The translations under genes and the position numbers were made by a program. From Bacillus methanolicus (lineage in GTDB: Bacteria > Bacillota > Bacilli > Bacillales > Cytobacillaceae): a stretch of 64,000 nt of DNA. The notes below the pieces were generated by a model that had not been told where the DNA came from, searched no databases, and saw nothing but the letters and a program-made list of their open reading frames with translations. The stretch covers positions 629,501-693,500 of the forward strand of contig NZ_PNFF01000001.1 of the NCBI RefSeq assembly GCF_028888695.1, in the 5' to 3' direction. Positions 36,978 to 46,672 of this stretch are shown piece by piece. Position 1 is the stretch's first letter, and every line of letters begins with the position of its first letter.

Positions 36978-37677
36978 GACGATGAAGGTGAAGGGTAATC
37001 ACGTCATTCTTTCATTAGTTTGTCTCGTTCTTGGGTTTATGCTCGCTTTTTCATATCACTTAACGAAAAAAGAAAAGGAAGCTTCAAAAATTACAGACAT
37101 GGAATGGGAGAAGACGCTGGACCTTCGCAATCAGTTGATCAAGCAGGAACAAGCAAACCGGGAGTTGCAAAAGGAATTGAATCAAGAACAGGAAAAGGTT
37201 CTTGAAATTGAAAAGCAGCTGGCAAAAGAAGCACAAGTTTATTTTAATCTTGCCGAAGATGCTGAAAAACTTAGGATGTATTTAGGAAAAGTAGCCGTAA
37301 AAGGGAAAGGCGTCCAAATTATACTTGATGATGGAAAATATGATCCGAATGAAAAGAACATGAACAATTATCTCGTACATGAACATCATATTTTTAAAGT
37401 TATTAACGAATTATATATTTCAGGGGCTCAAGCCGTTGCTATTAACGGCCAGAGGTTGACTCACAATTCATACATAGTTTGTGACGGTCCCGTGATCACA
37501 GTGGACGGCTATCAGCATCCGGCTCCTTTCGTCATATCAGCAATCGGTGATCCTGAAGTGTTGGAGTCGGCGATTAATTTAACCGGCGGGGTAAAAGACC
37601 AGCTAGTAAATGACAATATTTTGTTCAGCATTGAGAAAAAGGACGAGATCATTCTTGATCCCATTCTTGGAAGTTAA
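36961..37677 (+). CDS. ylxW: DUF881 protein YlxW
   Basis: 238 residues. Short cytoplasmic start, one transmembrane segment (about 15-33, ILSLVCLVLGFMLAFSY), a coiled coil at about 40-90, then the DUF881 domain with GKGVQIILDDG, GAQAVAINGQRLTHNS and PFVISAIGDP. The function is unknown; in Bacilli it is always with ylxX and sbp in the division cluster. ATG at 36961 has AAGGAAC 7 bases before it and overlaps the end of divIB; an ATG seven codons further in is possible. Confidence 0.85.
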   Translation: MLKKNKTMKVKGNHVILSLVCLVLGFMLAFSYHLTKKEKEASKITDMEWEKTLDLRNQLIKQEQANRELQKELNQEQEKVLEIEKQLAKEAQVYFNLAEDAEKLRMYLGKVAVKGKGVQIILDDGKYDPNEKNMNNYLVHEHHIFKVINELYISGAQAVAINGQRLTHNSYIVCDGPVITVDGYQHPAPFVISAIGDPEVLESAINLTGGVKDQLVNDNILFSIEKKDEIILDPILGS

Positions 37678-37718
37678 TAAGTGTCCACATTGTTTGGGTG
37701 ATAAAGAAGGTGGAAATA

Positions 37719-38450
37719 GTGGACAAGAGAAAGATAATGAGCTTTACGTTGATTTTAATGGTGATTGGGTTTATGCTAGCCATCCAATTTCAGACTGTAA
37801 AAGAGCCGGTAACCCGCGATACGAGAGGTACCTGGCAGCTGCGTGAGGATTTGCTGAAAGAAAAAGAACTTGCTTCAAGACTGATTCAGGAAATCCGCTC
37901 GAATGAAGAAAAACTTCATAAGTATGAAACCGAACGAAATCAGAACAAAGAACAAGTATTAAGAGAAACACTTGAGGAGCTAAAAAGAGAAGCAGGCCTG
38001 ACGGAAATGACTGGTCCCGGCATTAAATTAACGATAGAACCGGTATATGAAGAGCTGATGCTTGGCGAAACTGTTTCATCCGTTTCACCGGAATTATTAA
38101 AAAGACTAGTCAACGAATTGAATATGTATGATGCACTCCATATATCAATTGATGGAAAACGGATTATAAATACAACGGTTATTCGTGATATTAACAGGGA
38201 AACAAAGATCGATGGACATTCCCTTAACAAATTGCCGATTGAAGTTTTAGTGTTAACTGAAAATATGCAGACGGCAGAAAAACTTTATAACCGGATGAAA
38301 GTCTCAAAATCTGTTGAAGAATTTTTCATTGACAACTTAAGGATCGAAGTTTCCCAACCTGAAAAAGAAATTACGGTTCCGGCATATGATGATACAATTC
38401 GCGTCAGGTATATGGAAGCTGTAAAACCTGACAAAGGAGGCAAATCATAA
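37719..38450 (+). CDS. ylxX: DUF881 protein YlxX
   Basis: 243 residues, a paralogue of YlxW. Transmembrane segment about 6-22, coiled coil about 40-85, DUF881 domain (GPGIKLTIEP, DALHISIDGKRIINTTVIR, PIEVLVLTE). Start: GTG at 37719, 6 bases after AAGGTGG; the longer frame includes that site. Its stop overlaps the sbp start (TAATG), so translation is coupled. Function unknown. Confidence 0.85.
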   Translation: MDKRKIMSFTLILMVIGFMLAIQFQTVKEPVTRDTRGTWQLREDLLKEKELASRLIQEIRSNEEKLHKYETERNQNKEQVLRETLEELKREAGLTEMTGPGIKLTIEPVYEELMLGETVSSVSPELLKRLVNELNMYDALHISIDGKRIINTTVIRDINRETKIDGHSLNKLPIEVLVLTENMQTAEKLYNRMKVSKSVEEFFIDNLRIEVSQPEKEITVPAYDDTIRVRYMEAVKPDKGGKS

Positions 38451-38800
38451 TGTGGCTTCCGTTATTGGGCCTGATACTGGGAATAATGCTCGGCTTGCTG
38501 ACTGATATAAGAATTCCGGAAGAGTACTCCAATTATTTATCAATCGCTGTGCTTGCTTCTTTAGATACTCTTTTTGGAGGAATTCGTGCACATTTGCAAA
38601 ATATTTACGACGAAAAAGTATTTGTATCTGGTTTCTTTTTCAATATAATTTTGGCTGCAAGTTTAGCTTTTCTAGGTGTACATCTTGGTGTAGACTTATA
38701 TTTAGCAGCTGTTTTTGCATTTGGTGTAAGGCTTTTCCAAAATATTGCAGTTATCCGGCGGCTGTTGCTGACGAAATGGACTTCGAACCATGAAAATTAG
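38450..38800 (+). CDS. sbp: Small basic protein Sbp (DUF1290)
   Basis: 116 residues with three hydrophobic segments (about 1-18, 27-45 and 60-95), DUF1290. It has the family stretches GLLTDIRIPEEYSNYLSIAVLASLDT and GGIRAHLQ. The function is unknown; it is named for B. subtilis sbp, just before ftsA. It starts at the base where ylxX ends. The last gene before the ftsAZ promoter region. Confidence 0.9.
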   Translation: MWLPLLGLILGIMLGLLTDIRIPEEYSNYLSIAVLASLDTLFGGIRAHLQNIYDEKVFVSGFFFNIILAASLAFLGVHLGVDLYLAAVFAFGVRLFQNIAVIRRLLLTKWTSNHEN

Positions 38801-38819
38801 AAAAAAAATTGAGTTTTTT

Positions 38820-38848
38820 AAAGGGAAAAGAATAGTTTTGACGAATAT
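38820..38848 (+). promoter_or_regulatory. Sigma-H-like promoter for ftsA-ftsZ
   Basis: AAAGGGAAA (38820-38828; RNAGGAWWW, one mismatch), an 11-base spacer, then GACGAATAT (38840-38848), which fits RNNGAATWW fully. B. subtilis ftsAZ has a sigma-H promoter that raises FtsZ levels at the onset of sporulation. Confidence 0.55.
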
Positions 38849-38936
38849 TTTTATGAAGAAAAAACGTGTTAATAATAAACTTTTTCACGAAAAATTGTTG
38901 TTCAATTTTTGAATTGCAAAAAGGAGGTGCCAAAGA

Positions 38937-40214
38937 ATGAACAGCAATGAAATATATGTAAGTCTTGACATCGGTACATCCAATGTAAAAGTTATCATAG
39001 GTGAAATGGTCAACGACTCCTTAAATATAATCGGTGTAGGCAATGTGAAATCTGAAGGCCTTAAAAAAGGATCCATTGTTGACATAGATGAAACCGTTCA
39101 TTCTATAAAAAGGGCAATTGAGCAGGCTGAGAGAATGATAGGAATGGATATTACAAAGGTTATCGTAGGCATTACCGGTAATCATGTGATGCTTCAGCCT
39201 TGCCACGGCGTAGTAGCGGTATCAAGTGAAAACCGTGAAATTACCGATCAAGATGTTGCAAGAGTTATAGATGCAGCCCAAGTCATTTCCATTCCGCCTG
39301 AGAGAGAAATTATCGATGTTATTCCAAAACAATTTATTGTTGACGGATTGGATGAGATTACCGACCCAAGGGGAATGATCGGTGTACGTCTTGAAATGGA
39401 AGGCATTATTATTACTGGTTCAAAAACCATCCTACATAATACACTTCGCTGTGTTGAACGTGCAGGTTTAGAAATTATGGACATAACATTACAGCCTTTG
39501 GCAGCCGGGTCATTCGCCCTTTCCAAAGATGAAAAAAACCTCGGAGTTGCTTTGGTTGACATTGGCGGCGGGTCAACAACAATCGCTGTATTTGAAAACG
39601 GCAATCTAAAAGCAACATCCGTATTGCCAGTCGGGGGAGACCATATCACGAAAGATTTATCAATAGGGTTAAGGACATCTACGGAAGATGCAGAAAAAAT
39701 AAAAATAAAACATGGACATGCCTTTTATGATTATGCATCAGAGGATGAAGTATTCAGTGTTCCGATCATTGGAAGCGACCAACATCAACAATTTAATCAG
39801 CTTGAAATTTCTGATATTATTGAAGCAAGAATGGAAGAGATTTTTGAATTAATCCAAAATGAAATTAGAAGATTAGGAGTTCATGACTTACCGGGCGGTT
39901 ATGTTTTAACTGGCGGTGTAGCCAACATGCAAGGTGTATTGGAACTTGCACAAATTGTTTTTCAAAATCGAGTCCGAATCGCTATTCCTGACTATATAGG
40001 CGTTCGGGAACCACAATATACAACGGCTGTCGGTCTAATCAAATTTGCTTATAAAAATGCTAAATTGCAAGGACGAAAACCGGCACAAGCTGTTTCGGAA
40101 ACAAGCGAAAAACGCGTTCAAAAACAGCCGCAACCAAAAATAAAACCGGAAAAACAACCGGAAGAAAAAGTGACATCAAGAGTGAAAAAGTTCCTGGGCT
40201 ATTTTTTTGAATAG
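38937..40214 (+). CDS. ftsA: Cell division actin-like protein FtsA
   Basis: 425 residues (B. subtilis 440). It tethers FtsZ to the membrane. Actin-fold motifs: [17 protein letters not shown] (phosphate 1), [17 protein letters not shown] (phosphate 2), [14 protein letters not shown] (adenosine). The C-terminus has a Lys/Gln/Pro-rich linker and an amphipathic membrane-targeting helix ([14 protein letters not shown]). ATG after AAGGAGGTGCC. ftsZ follows after 41 bases. Confidence 0.97.
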   Translation: MNSNEIYVSLDIGTSNVKVIIGEMVNDSLNIIGVGNVKSEGLKKGSIVDIDETVHSIKRAIEQAERMIGMDITKVIVGITGNHVMLQPCHGVVAVSSENREITDQDVARVIDAAQVISIPPEREIIDVIPKQFIVDGLDEITDPRGMIGVRLEMEGIIITGSKTILHNTLRCVERAGLEIMDITLQPLAAGSFALSKDEKNLGVALVDIGGGSTTIAVFENGNLKATSVLPVGGDHITKDLSIGLRTSTEDAEKIKIKHGHAFYDYASEDEVFSVPIIGSDQHQQFNQLEISDIIEARMEEIFELIQNEIRRLGVHDLPGGYVLTGGVANMQGVLELAQIVFQNRVRIAIPDYIGVREPQYTTAVGLIKFAYKNAKLQGRKPAQAVSETSEKRVQKQPQPKIKPEKQPEEKVTSRVKKFLGYFFE

Positions 40215-40255
40215 ACCGATCAAAAAGGAATAACGACGAATTAGGAGGATTTGTG

Positions 40256-41395
40256 ATGTTGGAGTTTGATACAAATTTAGATCAACTAGCTACAATAAAA
40301 GTAATTGGCGTTGGTGGCGGCGGAAACAACGCGGTTAACCGTATGATAGAGCACGGAGTACAAGGTGTTGAGTTTATTTCTGTCAATACTGATGCCCAAG
40401 CTTTAAACTTGTCAAAAGCAGAAGTGAAAATGCAAATTGGCGCTAAGTTAACTAGGGGACTTGGTGCAGGAGCGAATCCGGAAGTAGGTAAAAAAGCTGC
40501 TGAAGAGAGCAAAGAGCAGATTGAAGAAGCATTGAAAGGCGCCGACATGGTGTTCGTTACCGCCGGTATGGGCGGCGGAACCGGAACAGGGGCTGCTCCA
40601 GTTATTGCGCAAATTGCCCGCGAATTAGGTGCGTTAACGGTTGGGGTTGTTACCCGTCCATTTACGTTCGAGGGAAAAAAGCGTGCAAACCAGGCAGCAG
40701 GCGGGATCGCTGCGATGAAAGAAGCTGTTGATACGCTGATTGTCATTCCGAATGACCGCTTGTTGGAAATTGTCGATAAAAGCACCCCAATGCTTGAAGC
40801 GTTCCGGGAAGCAGATAACGTGCTACGCCAGGGCGTTCAAGGTATTTCTGACCTAATTGCCGTTCCGGGATTAATTAACCTTGATTTCGCAGATGTAAAA
40901 ACGATTATGTCAAATAAGGGTTCTGCTTTAATGGGAATTGGTGTAGCGTCCGGAGAAAACCGGGCTGCCGAGGCAGCGAAGAAAGCAATTTCTTCACCAC
41001 TCTTAGAAACCTCCATTGATGGAGCTCAAGGGGTATTGATGAACATTACCGGCGGCACAAATTTAAGTCTATATGAGGTTCAAGAGGCTGCTGATATCGT
41101 AGCTTCAGCTTCTGACCAAGAAGTGAATATGATTTTTGGTTCCGTTATTAATGAAAACTTGAAAGATGAAATTGTAGTCACTGTTATAGCTACCGGTTTT
41201 AATGAAGAGGCTATTCAGCCAAAATCATCAAGATCTTCATTGGGTGGAGTTCAGTCAAAACCAAATATACCAAGTATTAAGCGTGAACCAAAACGGGATG
41301 AAATTCCGCAAGAAAGCTTGAGAAATCCAACCATTCAAAGTGAAGATCCTCTTGATATTCCGACTTTCTTAAGAAATAGAAATCGTCGACGTTAA
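40256..41395 (+). CDS. ftsZ: Cell division GTPase FtsZ
   Basis: 379 residues (B. subtilis 382). Tubulin homologue forming the Z ring. Nucleotide site: [16 protein letters not shown], tubulin signature [13 protein letters not shown]7-loop region [10 protein letters not shown]. The C-terminal peptide [13 protein letters not shown] is the docking site for FtsA, SepF and others. ATG 8 bases after AGGAGG; the GTG directly before it is less well spaced. A terminator follows, and the protease genes found next in B. subtilis (bpr region) are absent. Confidence 0.98.
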   Translation: MLEFDTNLDQLATIKVIGVGGGGNNAVNRMIEHGVQGVEFISVNTDAQALNLSKAEVKMQIGAKLTRGLGAGANPEVGKKAAEESKEQIEEALKGADMVFVTAGMGGGTGTGAAPVIAQIARELGALTVGVVTRPFTFEGKKRANQAAGGIAAMKEAVDTLIVIPNDRLLEIVDKSTPMLEAFREADNVLRQGVQGISDLIAVPGLINLDFADVKTIMSNKGSALMGIGVASGENRAAEAAKKAISSPLLETSIDGAQGVLMNITGGTNLSLYEVQEAADIVASASDQEVNMIFGSVINENLKDEIVVTVIATGFNEEAIQPKSSRSSLGGVQSKPNIPSIKREPKRDEIPQESLRNPTIQSEDPLDIPTFLRNRNRRR

Positions 41396-41443
41396 AAAGA
41401 AAATCCTGATTCCGTATAAAAGGAATCAGGATTTTCTTTTTGG
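41396..41443 (+). terminator. Terminator after ftsZ
   Basis: 15-bp perfect stem GAAAATCCTGATTCC / GGAATCAGGATTTTC, 8-base loop, then TTTTT. Confidence 0.92.
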
Positions 41444-41486
41444 GAAAAAGACAAAATCCGAAATGAATAGAGTAAATTTCTTTCAT

Positions 41487-41534
41487 TTCGATTACAGAAT
41501 ATGACACACTTCTTGAAGGGATGTGCGCTATACT
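41487..41534 (+). promoter_or_regulatory. spoIIG promoter with 22-bp spacer
   Basis: ATGACA (41501-41506) and TATACT (41529-41534) are separated by 22 bases, as in the B. subtilis spoIIG promoter, which sigma-A uses only with phosphorylated Spo0A. TTCGATT at 41487-41493 differs from an inverted 0A box (TTCGACA) at two bases and sits just upstream of the -35. Confidence 0.6.
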
Positions 41535-41638
41535 TCTTCGTAAAGGAAGGTTAAATTGAGAGTTTCCATTCATTCAGGGCGAGATTTCTCTTAAGCGAAT
41601 GAAGCTGCTTGAGAGACTTCCAAAAGGAGGAGGTAATC

Positions 41639-42583
41639 ATGACGATCTATTTGGATGTAATTTGGGCCCTGAATTTTTTGTTTGATAGTTTTCTCCTTTA
41701 TTTAACTGCGACAATCCTGAAAAGAAATTGCAAAATATGGAGAGTCTTTTTGGGCGGATTCATTGGCTCAAGTATCATTCTATTGTCTGTAACACCGCTA
41801 AATTCTTATTCGAGCCATCCGCTGGCTAAATTTATTTATTCGGTCACAATGATCATTGCTGTATTTGGATATAAAAGATGGCGCTACTTTTTTAATGGAT
41901 TGATGACTTTTTATATGACTACCTTTTTAGCAGGCGGGGCACTGATAGGAGCCCATTATTTCATTCAATTTGATTTTGAACTGTCATCATCTGTGATGAT
42001 GGCGAGTGTGAGAGGATTTGGCGATCCGATAAGCTGGTTATTTGTATTTATCGGTTTTCCGATTGCCTGGCATTTTTCAAAGCGCAGTTTTGATTCAATT
42101 GAGGTTGTAAAACTTCATTATGAACAGCTTGTTAACGTAAAAATTACAATATGGGGAAGGGAAATATTAATTAGAGGATTAATTGACAGCGGAAATCAGC
42201 TTTATGATCCTATCTCAAAATTACCTGTTATGTTTGTATCTTTAAAGAAAGCGGATGAAAGAGTACCGGATATCATATTGGACATTGCCGAAAGCCCGGA
42301 AGAAGTAATTTTTGGGAATAAGGAAATACCTCCAAAACTGGAAAAAGTTATGAGGATTATTCCATATCGTGTTGTCGGACAAGAACACCAGCTAATTATT
42401 GCCTTAAAAGCGGAAAATATCGTAATTGAAAAAAATGGAGAATGCTGGCAAACAAAAAGCGGACTCGTTTCTTTCACGATGCAACAACTTTCCGCTGATG
42501 ACTTGTTTCAATGCATTGTTCATCCAAAGATGATTACTGGCGCAATGAAAGATGCTCCATATAAAAATGTCAGCCAATATTAA
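41639..42583 (+). CDS. spoIIGA: Pro-sigma-E processing aspartic protease SpoIIGA
   Basis: 314 residues (B. subtilis 309). The N-terminal half has five membrane helices (about 5-25, 34-52, 63-78, 87-108 and 130-147); the C-terminal half is an aspartic protease with [11 protein letters not shown], catalytic Asp183. In the sporulation septum it cleaves pro-sigma-E when activated by SpoIIR from the forespore. Start: ATG at 41639 after AAAGGAGGAGGT; ten upstream codons in frame would include the ribosome site. sigE follows by 38 bases in the same operon. Confidence 0.96.
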   Translation: MTIYLDVIWALNFLFDSFLLYLTATILKRNCKIWRVFLGGFIGSSIILLSVTPLNSYSSHPLAKFIYSVTMIIAVFGYKRWRYFFNGLMTFYMTTFLAGGALIGAHYFIQFDFELSSSVMMASVRGFGDPISWLFVFIGFPIAWHFSKRSFDSIEVVKLHYEQLVNVKITIWGREILIRGLIDSGNQLYDPISKLPVMFVSLKKADERVPDIILDIAESPEEVIFGNKEIPPKLEKVMRIIPYRVVGQEHQLIIALKAENIVIEKNGECWQTKSGLVSFTMQQLSADDLFQCIVHPKMITGAMKDAPYKNVSQY

Positions 42584-42621
42584 TATACTCAGAAAAACTT
42601 AGGATAGAAGGAGGACAATTC

Positions 42622-43341
42622 GTGAAAAATATAAGACTTCGCCTTTCGTACTATTGGTATAAATTGTTGATAAAACTTGGATTAAAAACGGATGAAATAT
42701 ATTATATTGGCGGAAGTGAAGCATTGCCTCCTCCTTTAAGTAAGGAAGAGGAAGAACTGCTGTTAAAAAAGCTTCCAACTGGCGATAAAGCCGCCCGCTC
42801 TATTTTGATTGAAAGAAACTTGCGTCTAGTTGTTTACATCGCTCGCAAATTTGAAAACACGGGCATTAATATCGAGGATTTAATAAGCATTGGCACCATT
42901 GGCTTAATTAAAGGTGTCAATACATTCAATCCTGAGAAAAAAATCAAATTAGCGACATATGCTTCCCGCTGTATTGAAAATGAAATCTTAATGTTTTTGC
43001 GCAGAAACAATAAGATCCGCTCTGAAGTATCTTTTGATGAACCACTGAATATTGATTGGGACGGGAATGAACTTTTGCTGTCAGATGTATTGGGTACAGA
43101 AAATGATATTATTACGAAAGATCTTGAAGCGACTGTAGACCGAAAATTGTTAATAAAAGCACTCCACCAATTATCCGATCGGGAAAAACAAATTATGGAA
43201 CTGCGGTTTGGTCTTGGAAGCGGTGAAGAAAAAACACAGAAGGATGTAGCAGATATGTTAGGAATTTCCCAATCGTACATATCACGGCTGGAAAAAAGAA
43301 TTATCAAAAGATTAAGAAAAGAATTTAATAAAATGGTTTAA
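42622..43341 (+). CDS. sigE: Mother-cell sigma factor pro-sigma-E
   Basis: 239 residues, identical in length to B. subtilis. The amphipathic pro-peptide, about the first 27-29 residues ([21 protein letters not shown]), keeps it inactive until SpoIIGA removes it. Regions 2 ([50 protein letters not shown]) and 4 ([42 protein letters not shown]) are complete. GTG start after GAAGGAGGAC. Directs early mother-cell genes, including probably spoVD, spoVE and ylbJ. Confidence 0.98.
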   Translation: MKNIRLRLSYYWYKLLIKLGLKTDEIYYIGGSEALPPPLSKEEEELLLKKLPTGDKAARSILIERNLRLVVYIARKFENTGINIEDLISIGTIGLIKGVNTFNPEKKIKLATYASRCIENEILMFLRRNNKIRSEVSFDEPLNIDWDGNELLLSDVLGTENDIITKDLEATVDRKLLIKALHQLSDREKQIMELRFGLGSGEEKTQKDVADMLGISQSYISRLEKRIIKRLRKEFNKMV

Positions 43342-43397
43342 AAAAATTTTTTTGAAAAATCACTTGATTTTCTTTTAAATTTCATGTTGATTGCCTG

Positions 43398-43418
43398 TTT
43401 ATGGCATATTGCCATAAA
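43398..43418. promoter_or_regulatory. Perfect palindrome upstream of the sigG promoter
   Basis: TTTATGGCA-TAT-TGCCATAAA: 9-base arms around a 3-base centre, 8 bases before the -35 of the sigma-F promoter and 57 bases after the sigE stop. It has no T-run after it on the plus strand, so it looks more like a dimer-binding site than a terminator. Confidence 0.5.
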
Positions 43419-43426
43419 ACGGTGAG

Positions 43427-43455
43427 TGCATATTTTTCCTGCTCACGGAGATACT
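43427..43455 (+). promoter_or_regulatory. Sigma-F promoter of sigG
   Basis: TGCATA (43427-43432), 14-base spacer, GGAGATACT (43447-43455), fitting the sigma-F consensus WGCATA and GGNRAYAMT. In B. subtilis sigG (spoIIIG) is transcribed by sigma-F in the forespore. Confidence 0.8.
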
Positions 43456-43491
43456 GAACTTGTACAGCAACTCCTGTGAGGAGGGAAAGAA

Positions 43492-44271
43492 TTGACTCGA
43501 AATAAAGTTGAAATTTGCGGTGTAGATACTTCAAAGCTACCTGTATTGAAAAACGAAGTGATGAGAGAACTGTTCAAACAAATGCAAAACGGCGATTTAA
43601 CCGCACGTGAAAAATTAGTAAACGGCAACTTGCGCCTCGTTTTGAGTGTCATTCAGCGATTTAATAACAGAGGAGAATTTGTTGATGACCTGTTCCAGGT
43701 TGGCTGTATCGGTCTTATGAAATCCATTGATAATTTTGATTTAAGTCAAAATGTTAAGTTCTCCACATATGCTGTTCCAATGATTATCGGGGAAATTCGG
43801 CGCTATTTAAGAGATAATAATCCTATTCGGGTTTCTCGGTCTTTGAGGGACATTGCTTATAAAGCCCTGCAAGTGAGAGAAAGGCTGATGAGTGAAACAT
43901 CCCGGGAACCTACAGCAGAGGAAATCGCAAAAGTTCTTGAAGTTCCCCACGAAGAAATTGTATTTGCATTAGATGCAATTCAAGATCCGGTATCGTTATT
44001 TGAACCTATATATAATGATGGCGGAGATCCGATCTATGTAATGGACCAATTAAGTGATGAGCGAAATAAAGATTCACATTGGGTAGAAGAAATTGCGTTA
44101 AAGGAAGGAATGCAGCGTTTAAATGACCGTGAAAAACTAATATTGCGAAAAAGGTTTTTTCAAGGGAAGACCCAAATGGAGGTTGCCGAAGAAATCGGAA
44201 TCTCTCAAGCACAGGTTTCCCGCCTGGAAAAAGCGGCAATTAAACAAATGAATAAAAACATACAAAGCTAA
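43492..44271 (+). CDS. sigG: Late forespore sigma factor sigma-G
   Basis: 259 residues (B. subtilis 260), nearly identical through regions 2-4: NLRLVLSVIQRFNNRGEFVDDLFQVGCIG, VKFSTYAVPMIIGEIRRYLRD, PTAEEIAKVLEV and TQMEVAEEIGISQAQVSRLEKAAIKQM. The N-terminus RNKVEICGVDTSKLPVL is the sigma-G/F specific part that anti-sigma factors contact. No pro-sequence. TTG start after GTGAGGAGGG. It has its own sigma-F promoter 150 bases after sigE. Confidence 0.98.
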   Translation: MTRNKVEICGVDTSKLPVLKNEVMRELFKQMQNGDLTAREKLVNGNLRLVLSVIQRFNNRGEFVDDLFQVGCIGLMKSIDNFDLSQNVKFSTYAVPMIIGEIRRYLRDNNPIRVSRSLRDIAYKALQVRERLMSETSREPTAEEIAKVLEVPHEEIVFALDAIQDPVSLFEPIYNDGGDPIYVMDQLSDERNKDSHWVEEIALKEGMQRLNDREKLILRKRFFQGKTQMEVAEEIGISQAQVSRLEKAAIKQMNKNIQS

Positions 44272-44299
44272 AGCTGCCGGTAAGGCAGCTTTTCCTATT
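44270..44299 (+). terminator. Terminator after sigG
   Basis: AAAGCTGCC and GGCAGCTTT pair around a GGTAA-type loop, followed by TCCTATTTTT. The ylmA and ylmB genes that follow sigG in B. subtilis are absent; ylmC is next. Confidence 0.8.
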
Positions 44300-44373
44300 T
44301 TTAATAAACTACAATTTTTTCTGATTTCATACATATACATAGATAAAGGAATGATTCAGGGAGTGGAAAAATA

Positions 44374-44643
44374 ATGGTAAAAATTTCTGAGTTTCAAGTG
44401 AAAGATGTTGTGAACATTTCTGATGGAAAAAAGCTTGGGAACATCGGAGACATTGAAATTAATGTGACTACAGGCAAGATTGAAACAGTCATTATCGGAG
44501 GAGCGGGTAAGGTCCTCGGGTTTTTTGGACGTGATGAAGAAATCATTATTCCATGGAAAAATATTTTGAAGATCGGCGAAGATGTAATTCTTGTCCGCTA
44601 TAAAGATCAAGGGGAAATTAGACAAGTAGAAGAAGATGCATAA
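44374..44643 (+). CDS. ylmC: PRC-barrel protein YlmC/YmxH
   Basis: 89 residues forming one PRC-barrel-like domain (ISEFQVKDVVNISDGKKLGNIGDIEIN, VLGFFGRDEEIIIPWKNILKIGEDVILV). A sporulation-associated family in Bacilli with no established activity. ATG after GGGAGTGG. First of the ylmC-D-E-F-G-H series, but 74 bases separate it from ylmD. Confidence 0.88.
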   Translation: MVKISEFQVKDVVNISDGKKLGNIGDIEINVTTGKIETVIIGGAGKVLGFFGRDEEIIIPWKNILKIGEDVILVRYKDQGEIRQVEEDA

Positions 44644-44717
44644 AAACAGGGCTCTTTACTGTGCCAGTAATTTCATATATGGTAAACTATATGAAAAACA
44701 AATGAGGGAAAAATGGA

Positions 44718-45530
44718 ATGGAACCGTTTGTTCTGAAAACTAAAGAATTTTTTATTATTAAAGATTGGGCAGAGCGCAATCATGGTTTGACAGCCGGGTT
44801 TACAACAAGGAATCAAAGCACTTCTGAGGCGCCTTTTAATCTAGGTTTTCATGTTGCTGAAAATCCGAAAGACGTATGTTTAAATAAGGAAAAATTGTCT
44901 GAACTCCTTGATTTTCCTTTATCCAGCTGGGTCGGTGCGGAACAAACCCATGAGGTTTTTATAAGAAAAGTTACGAAAGAGGATAAAGGAAAAGGTTCAG
45001 TGAAATATGACGACTCTTTGAAGCGAACGGACGGTTTTTATACTTTTGAAAAAGATATTTTATTAACTTTATGTTTTGCTGATTGTGTACCGATTTATTT
45101 TTTCGAACCAAAAAGCAAATGTTTAGGTATCGCACATGCGGGCTGGAAAGGTTCTGTAAACGGAATTGCCGAAGAAATGGTCGAAAATTTGGCAAACGAA
45201 GGAATAAAACCCGATGAATTAATGGTCGTCATCGGCCCTTCCATTTGCAAAAAATGTTATATTGTAGATGACCGTGTCATTAAATTAGTGCAAAATAGAC
45301 TAGAAGGTGTCGAAAAAAAGCCATATAATTTAATAAAAGAAAATCAATACTCTTTAAATTTACAAGAACTAAATAAACAAATTCTTATGCAAAAGGGAGT
45401 TTTGGAAGAACATATCGCGATTACTCAACTTTGTACAAGCTGTCATAGAGACCAATTTTTTTCCCATCGCCGCGATAAAGGGAAAACCGGCAGAATGATG
45501 GGATTTATAGGCTGGAAGGAGGTTTTCTAA
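44718..45530 (+). CDS. ylmD: Laccase-domain purine nucleoside phosphorylase/oxidoreductase YlmD (PgeF)
   Basis: 270 residues of the DUF152/YfiH/PgeF family. It shows the zinc/copper site FADCVPIYFF and AHAGWKG, VGAEQTH and CHRDQFFSHRRD. Relatives act as purine nucleoside phosphorylases/adenosine deaminases, and in E. coli PgeF removes a wrong L-Ser peptidoglycan precursor; which applies here is unknown. ATG after GAGGGAAAA. Begins the run ylmD-E-sepF-G-H-divIVA. Confidence 0.88.
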   Translation: MEPFVLKTKEFFIIKDWAERNHGLTAGFTTRNQSTSEAPFNLGFHVAENPKDVCLNKEKLSELLDFPLSSWVGAEQTHEVFIRKVTKEDKGKGSVKYDDSLKRTDGFYTFEKDILLTLCFADCVPIYFFEPKSKCLGIAHAGWKGSVNGIAEEMVENLANEGIKPDELMVVIGPSICKKCYIVDDRVIKLVQNRLEGVEKKPYNLIKENQYSLNLQELNKQILMQKGVLEEHIAITQLCTSCHRDQFFSHRRDKGKTGRMMGFIGWKEVF

Positions 45531-45536
45531 CAGTAA

Positions 45537-46214
45537 ATGGACGTTTCATCAAAGCTGATCAAAATAAAAGAAGATATTGAAAAAGCATGTGAAAGAGTGA
45601 ATCGACTGCCTGAAGAGGTAAAAATCATTGCTGTTACGAAATATGTCTCAGTTGAAAGAGCTAAGGAAGCGCTTGAAGCTGGAATTCTTCATCTAGGCGA
45701 AAACAGGGATGACGGCTTACTAGCTAAATGGGAAGTTTTAAAAGATCATGCGGTGTTTCACTATATTGGCACATTACAATCACGGAAAGTAAAAAACATC
45801 ATTGATAAAGTAGAATATATTCATTCGCTGGACAGGCTTTCACTCGCAAAAGAAATTAATAAAAGGGCCAGCCGCAAAATGAATTGCTTTGTTCAAGTAA
45901 ATGTATCCGGAGAAGAATCAAAACACGGGATTTCCCCAGAGGAAGTGACCGATTTTGTAAAAAAGCTGAAAGAATATCCGAACATCATTGTTTGCGGCCT
46001 AATGACTATGGCTCCATTTACGAAAGATGAAGATTTCATACGAAGCTGTTTTCGAAAATTAAGGGAGTTGCAGAAAAAGGTTCAAGATTTAAATCTTGAT
46101 CATGCACCATGCAATGAGCTTTCAATGGGAATGTCAAACGACTACATAATTGCTGTCGAAGAAGGAGCAACGATGATTCGAATCGGTTCCGCTCTCGTAG
46201 GCGAGGAATCATAG
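45537..46214 (+). CDS. ylmE: PLP homeostasis protein YlmE (YggS/PROSC family)
   Basis: 225 residues. A pyridoxal-phosphate-binding TIM barrel without catalytic partner domain; PLP Lys35 in IIAVTKYVS, plus [55 protein letters not shown]. It controls PLP supply and amino acid balance. The ATG at 45537 is preceded in frame by a stop, so this start is forced; AAGGAGG lies an unusually long 14 bases upstream. sepF follows after 13 bases. Confidence 0.92.
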   Translation: MDVSSKLIKIKEDIEKACERVNRLPEEVKIIAVTKYVSVERAKEALEAGILHLGENRDDGLLAKWEVLKDHAVFHYIGTLQSRKVKNIIDKVEYIHSLDRLSLAKEINKRASRKMNCFVQVNVSGEESKHGISPEEVTDFVKKLKEYPNIIVCGLMTMAPFTKDEDFIRSCFRKLRELQKKVQDLNLDHAPCNELSMGMSNDYIIAVEEGATMIRIGSALVGEES

Positions 46215-46227
46215 GAGGTGTATAAAT

Positions 46228-46665
46228 ATGGGCATTAAATCAAAAATCAAAAATTTTTTTTTCTTAGAAGATGAATATGACGATCAGGAAGAAGAAATGG
46301 AGCAAGATGAGTATGAACCGTTAAAACCTCAAAAGCAGACGCCCCAGAAACAAAATGTTGTCAGTTTGCAAAGCGTTCAGAAATCTTCCAAAGTTGTGTT
46401 AGTCGAACCGCGGGTTTATGCAGAGGCACAGGATATTGCCGACCATTTAAAAAATCGCAGAGCAGTCGTTGTTAATTTACAAAGAATTGAACACGACCAG
46501 GCAAAAAGAATTGTCGATTTTTTAAGCGGAACTGTATACGCAATTGGCGGCGATATCCAAAAAATTGGAACGGGCATTTTTCTTTGTACGCCTGACAATG
46601 TCGAGGTAACTGGAAATATTTCGGAATTCATGCAAGAGAATGACTTTCATAATAAGAGGTGGTAA
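46228..46665 (+). CDS. sepF: Cell division protein SepF (YlmF)
   Basis: 145 residues (B. subtilis about 152). N-terminal amphipathic membrane helix ([17 protein letters not shown]), a charged linker, and the C-terminal DUF552 domain ([59 protein letters not shown]). It forms rings that bundle FtsZ filaments at their C-terminal peptide and overlaps FtsA in function. ATG after AGGAGGTG. Confidence 0.96.
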   Translation: MGIKSKIKNFFFLEDEYDDQEEEMEQDEYEPLKPQKQTPQKQNVVSLQSVQKSSKVVLVEPRVYAEAQDIADHLKNRRAVVVNLQRIEHDQAKRIVDFLSGTVYAIGGDIQKIGTGIFLCTPDNVEVTGNISEFMQENDFHNKRW

Positions 46666-46672
46666 AAGCTTA

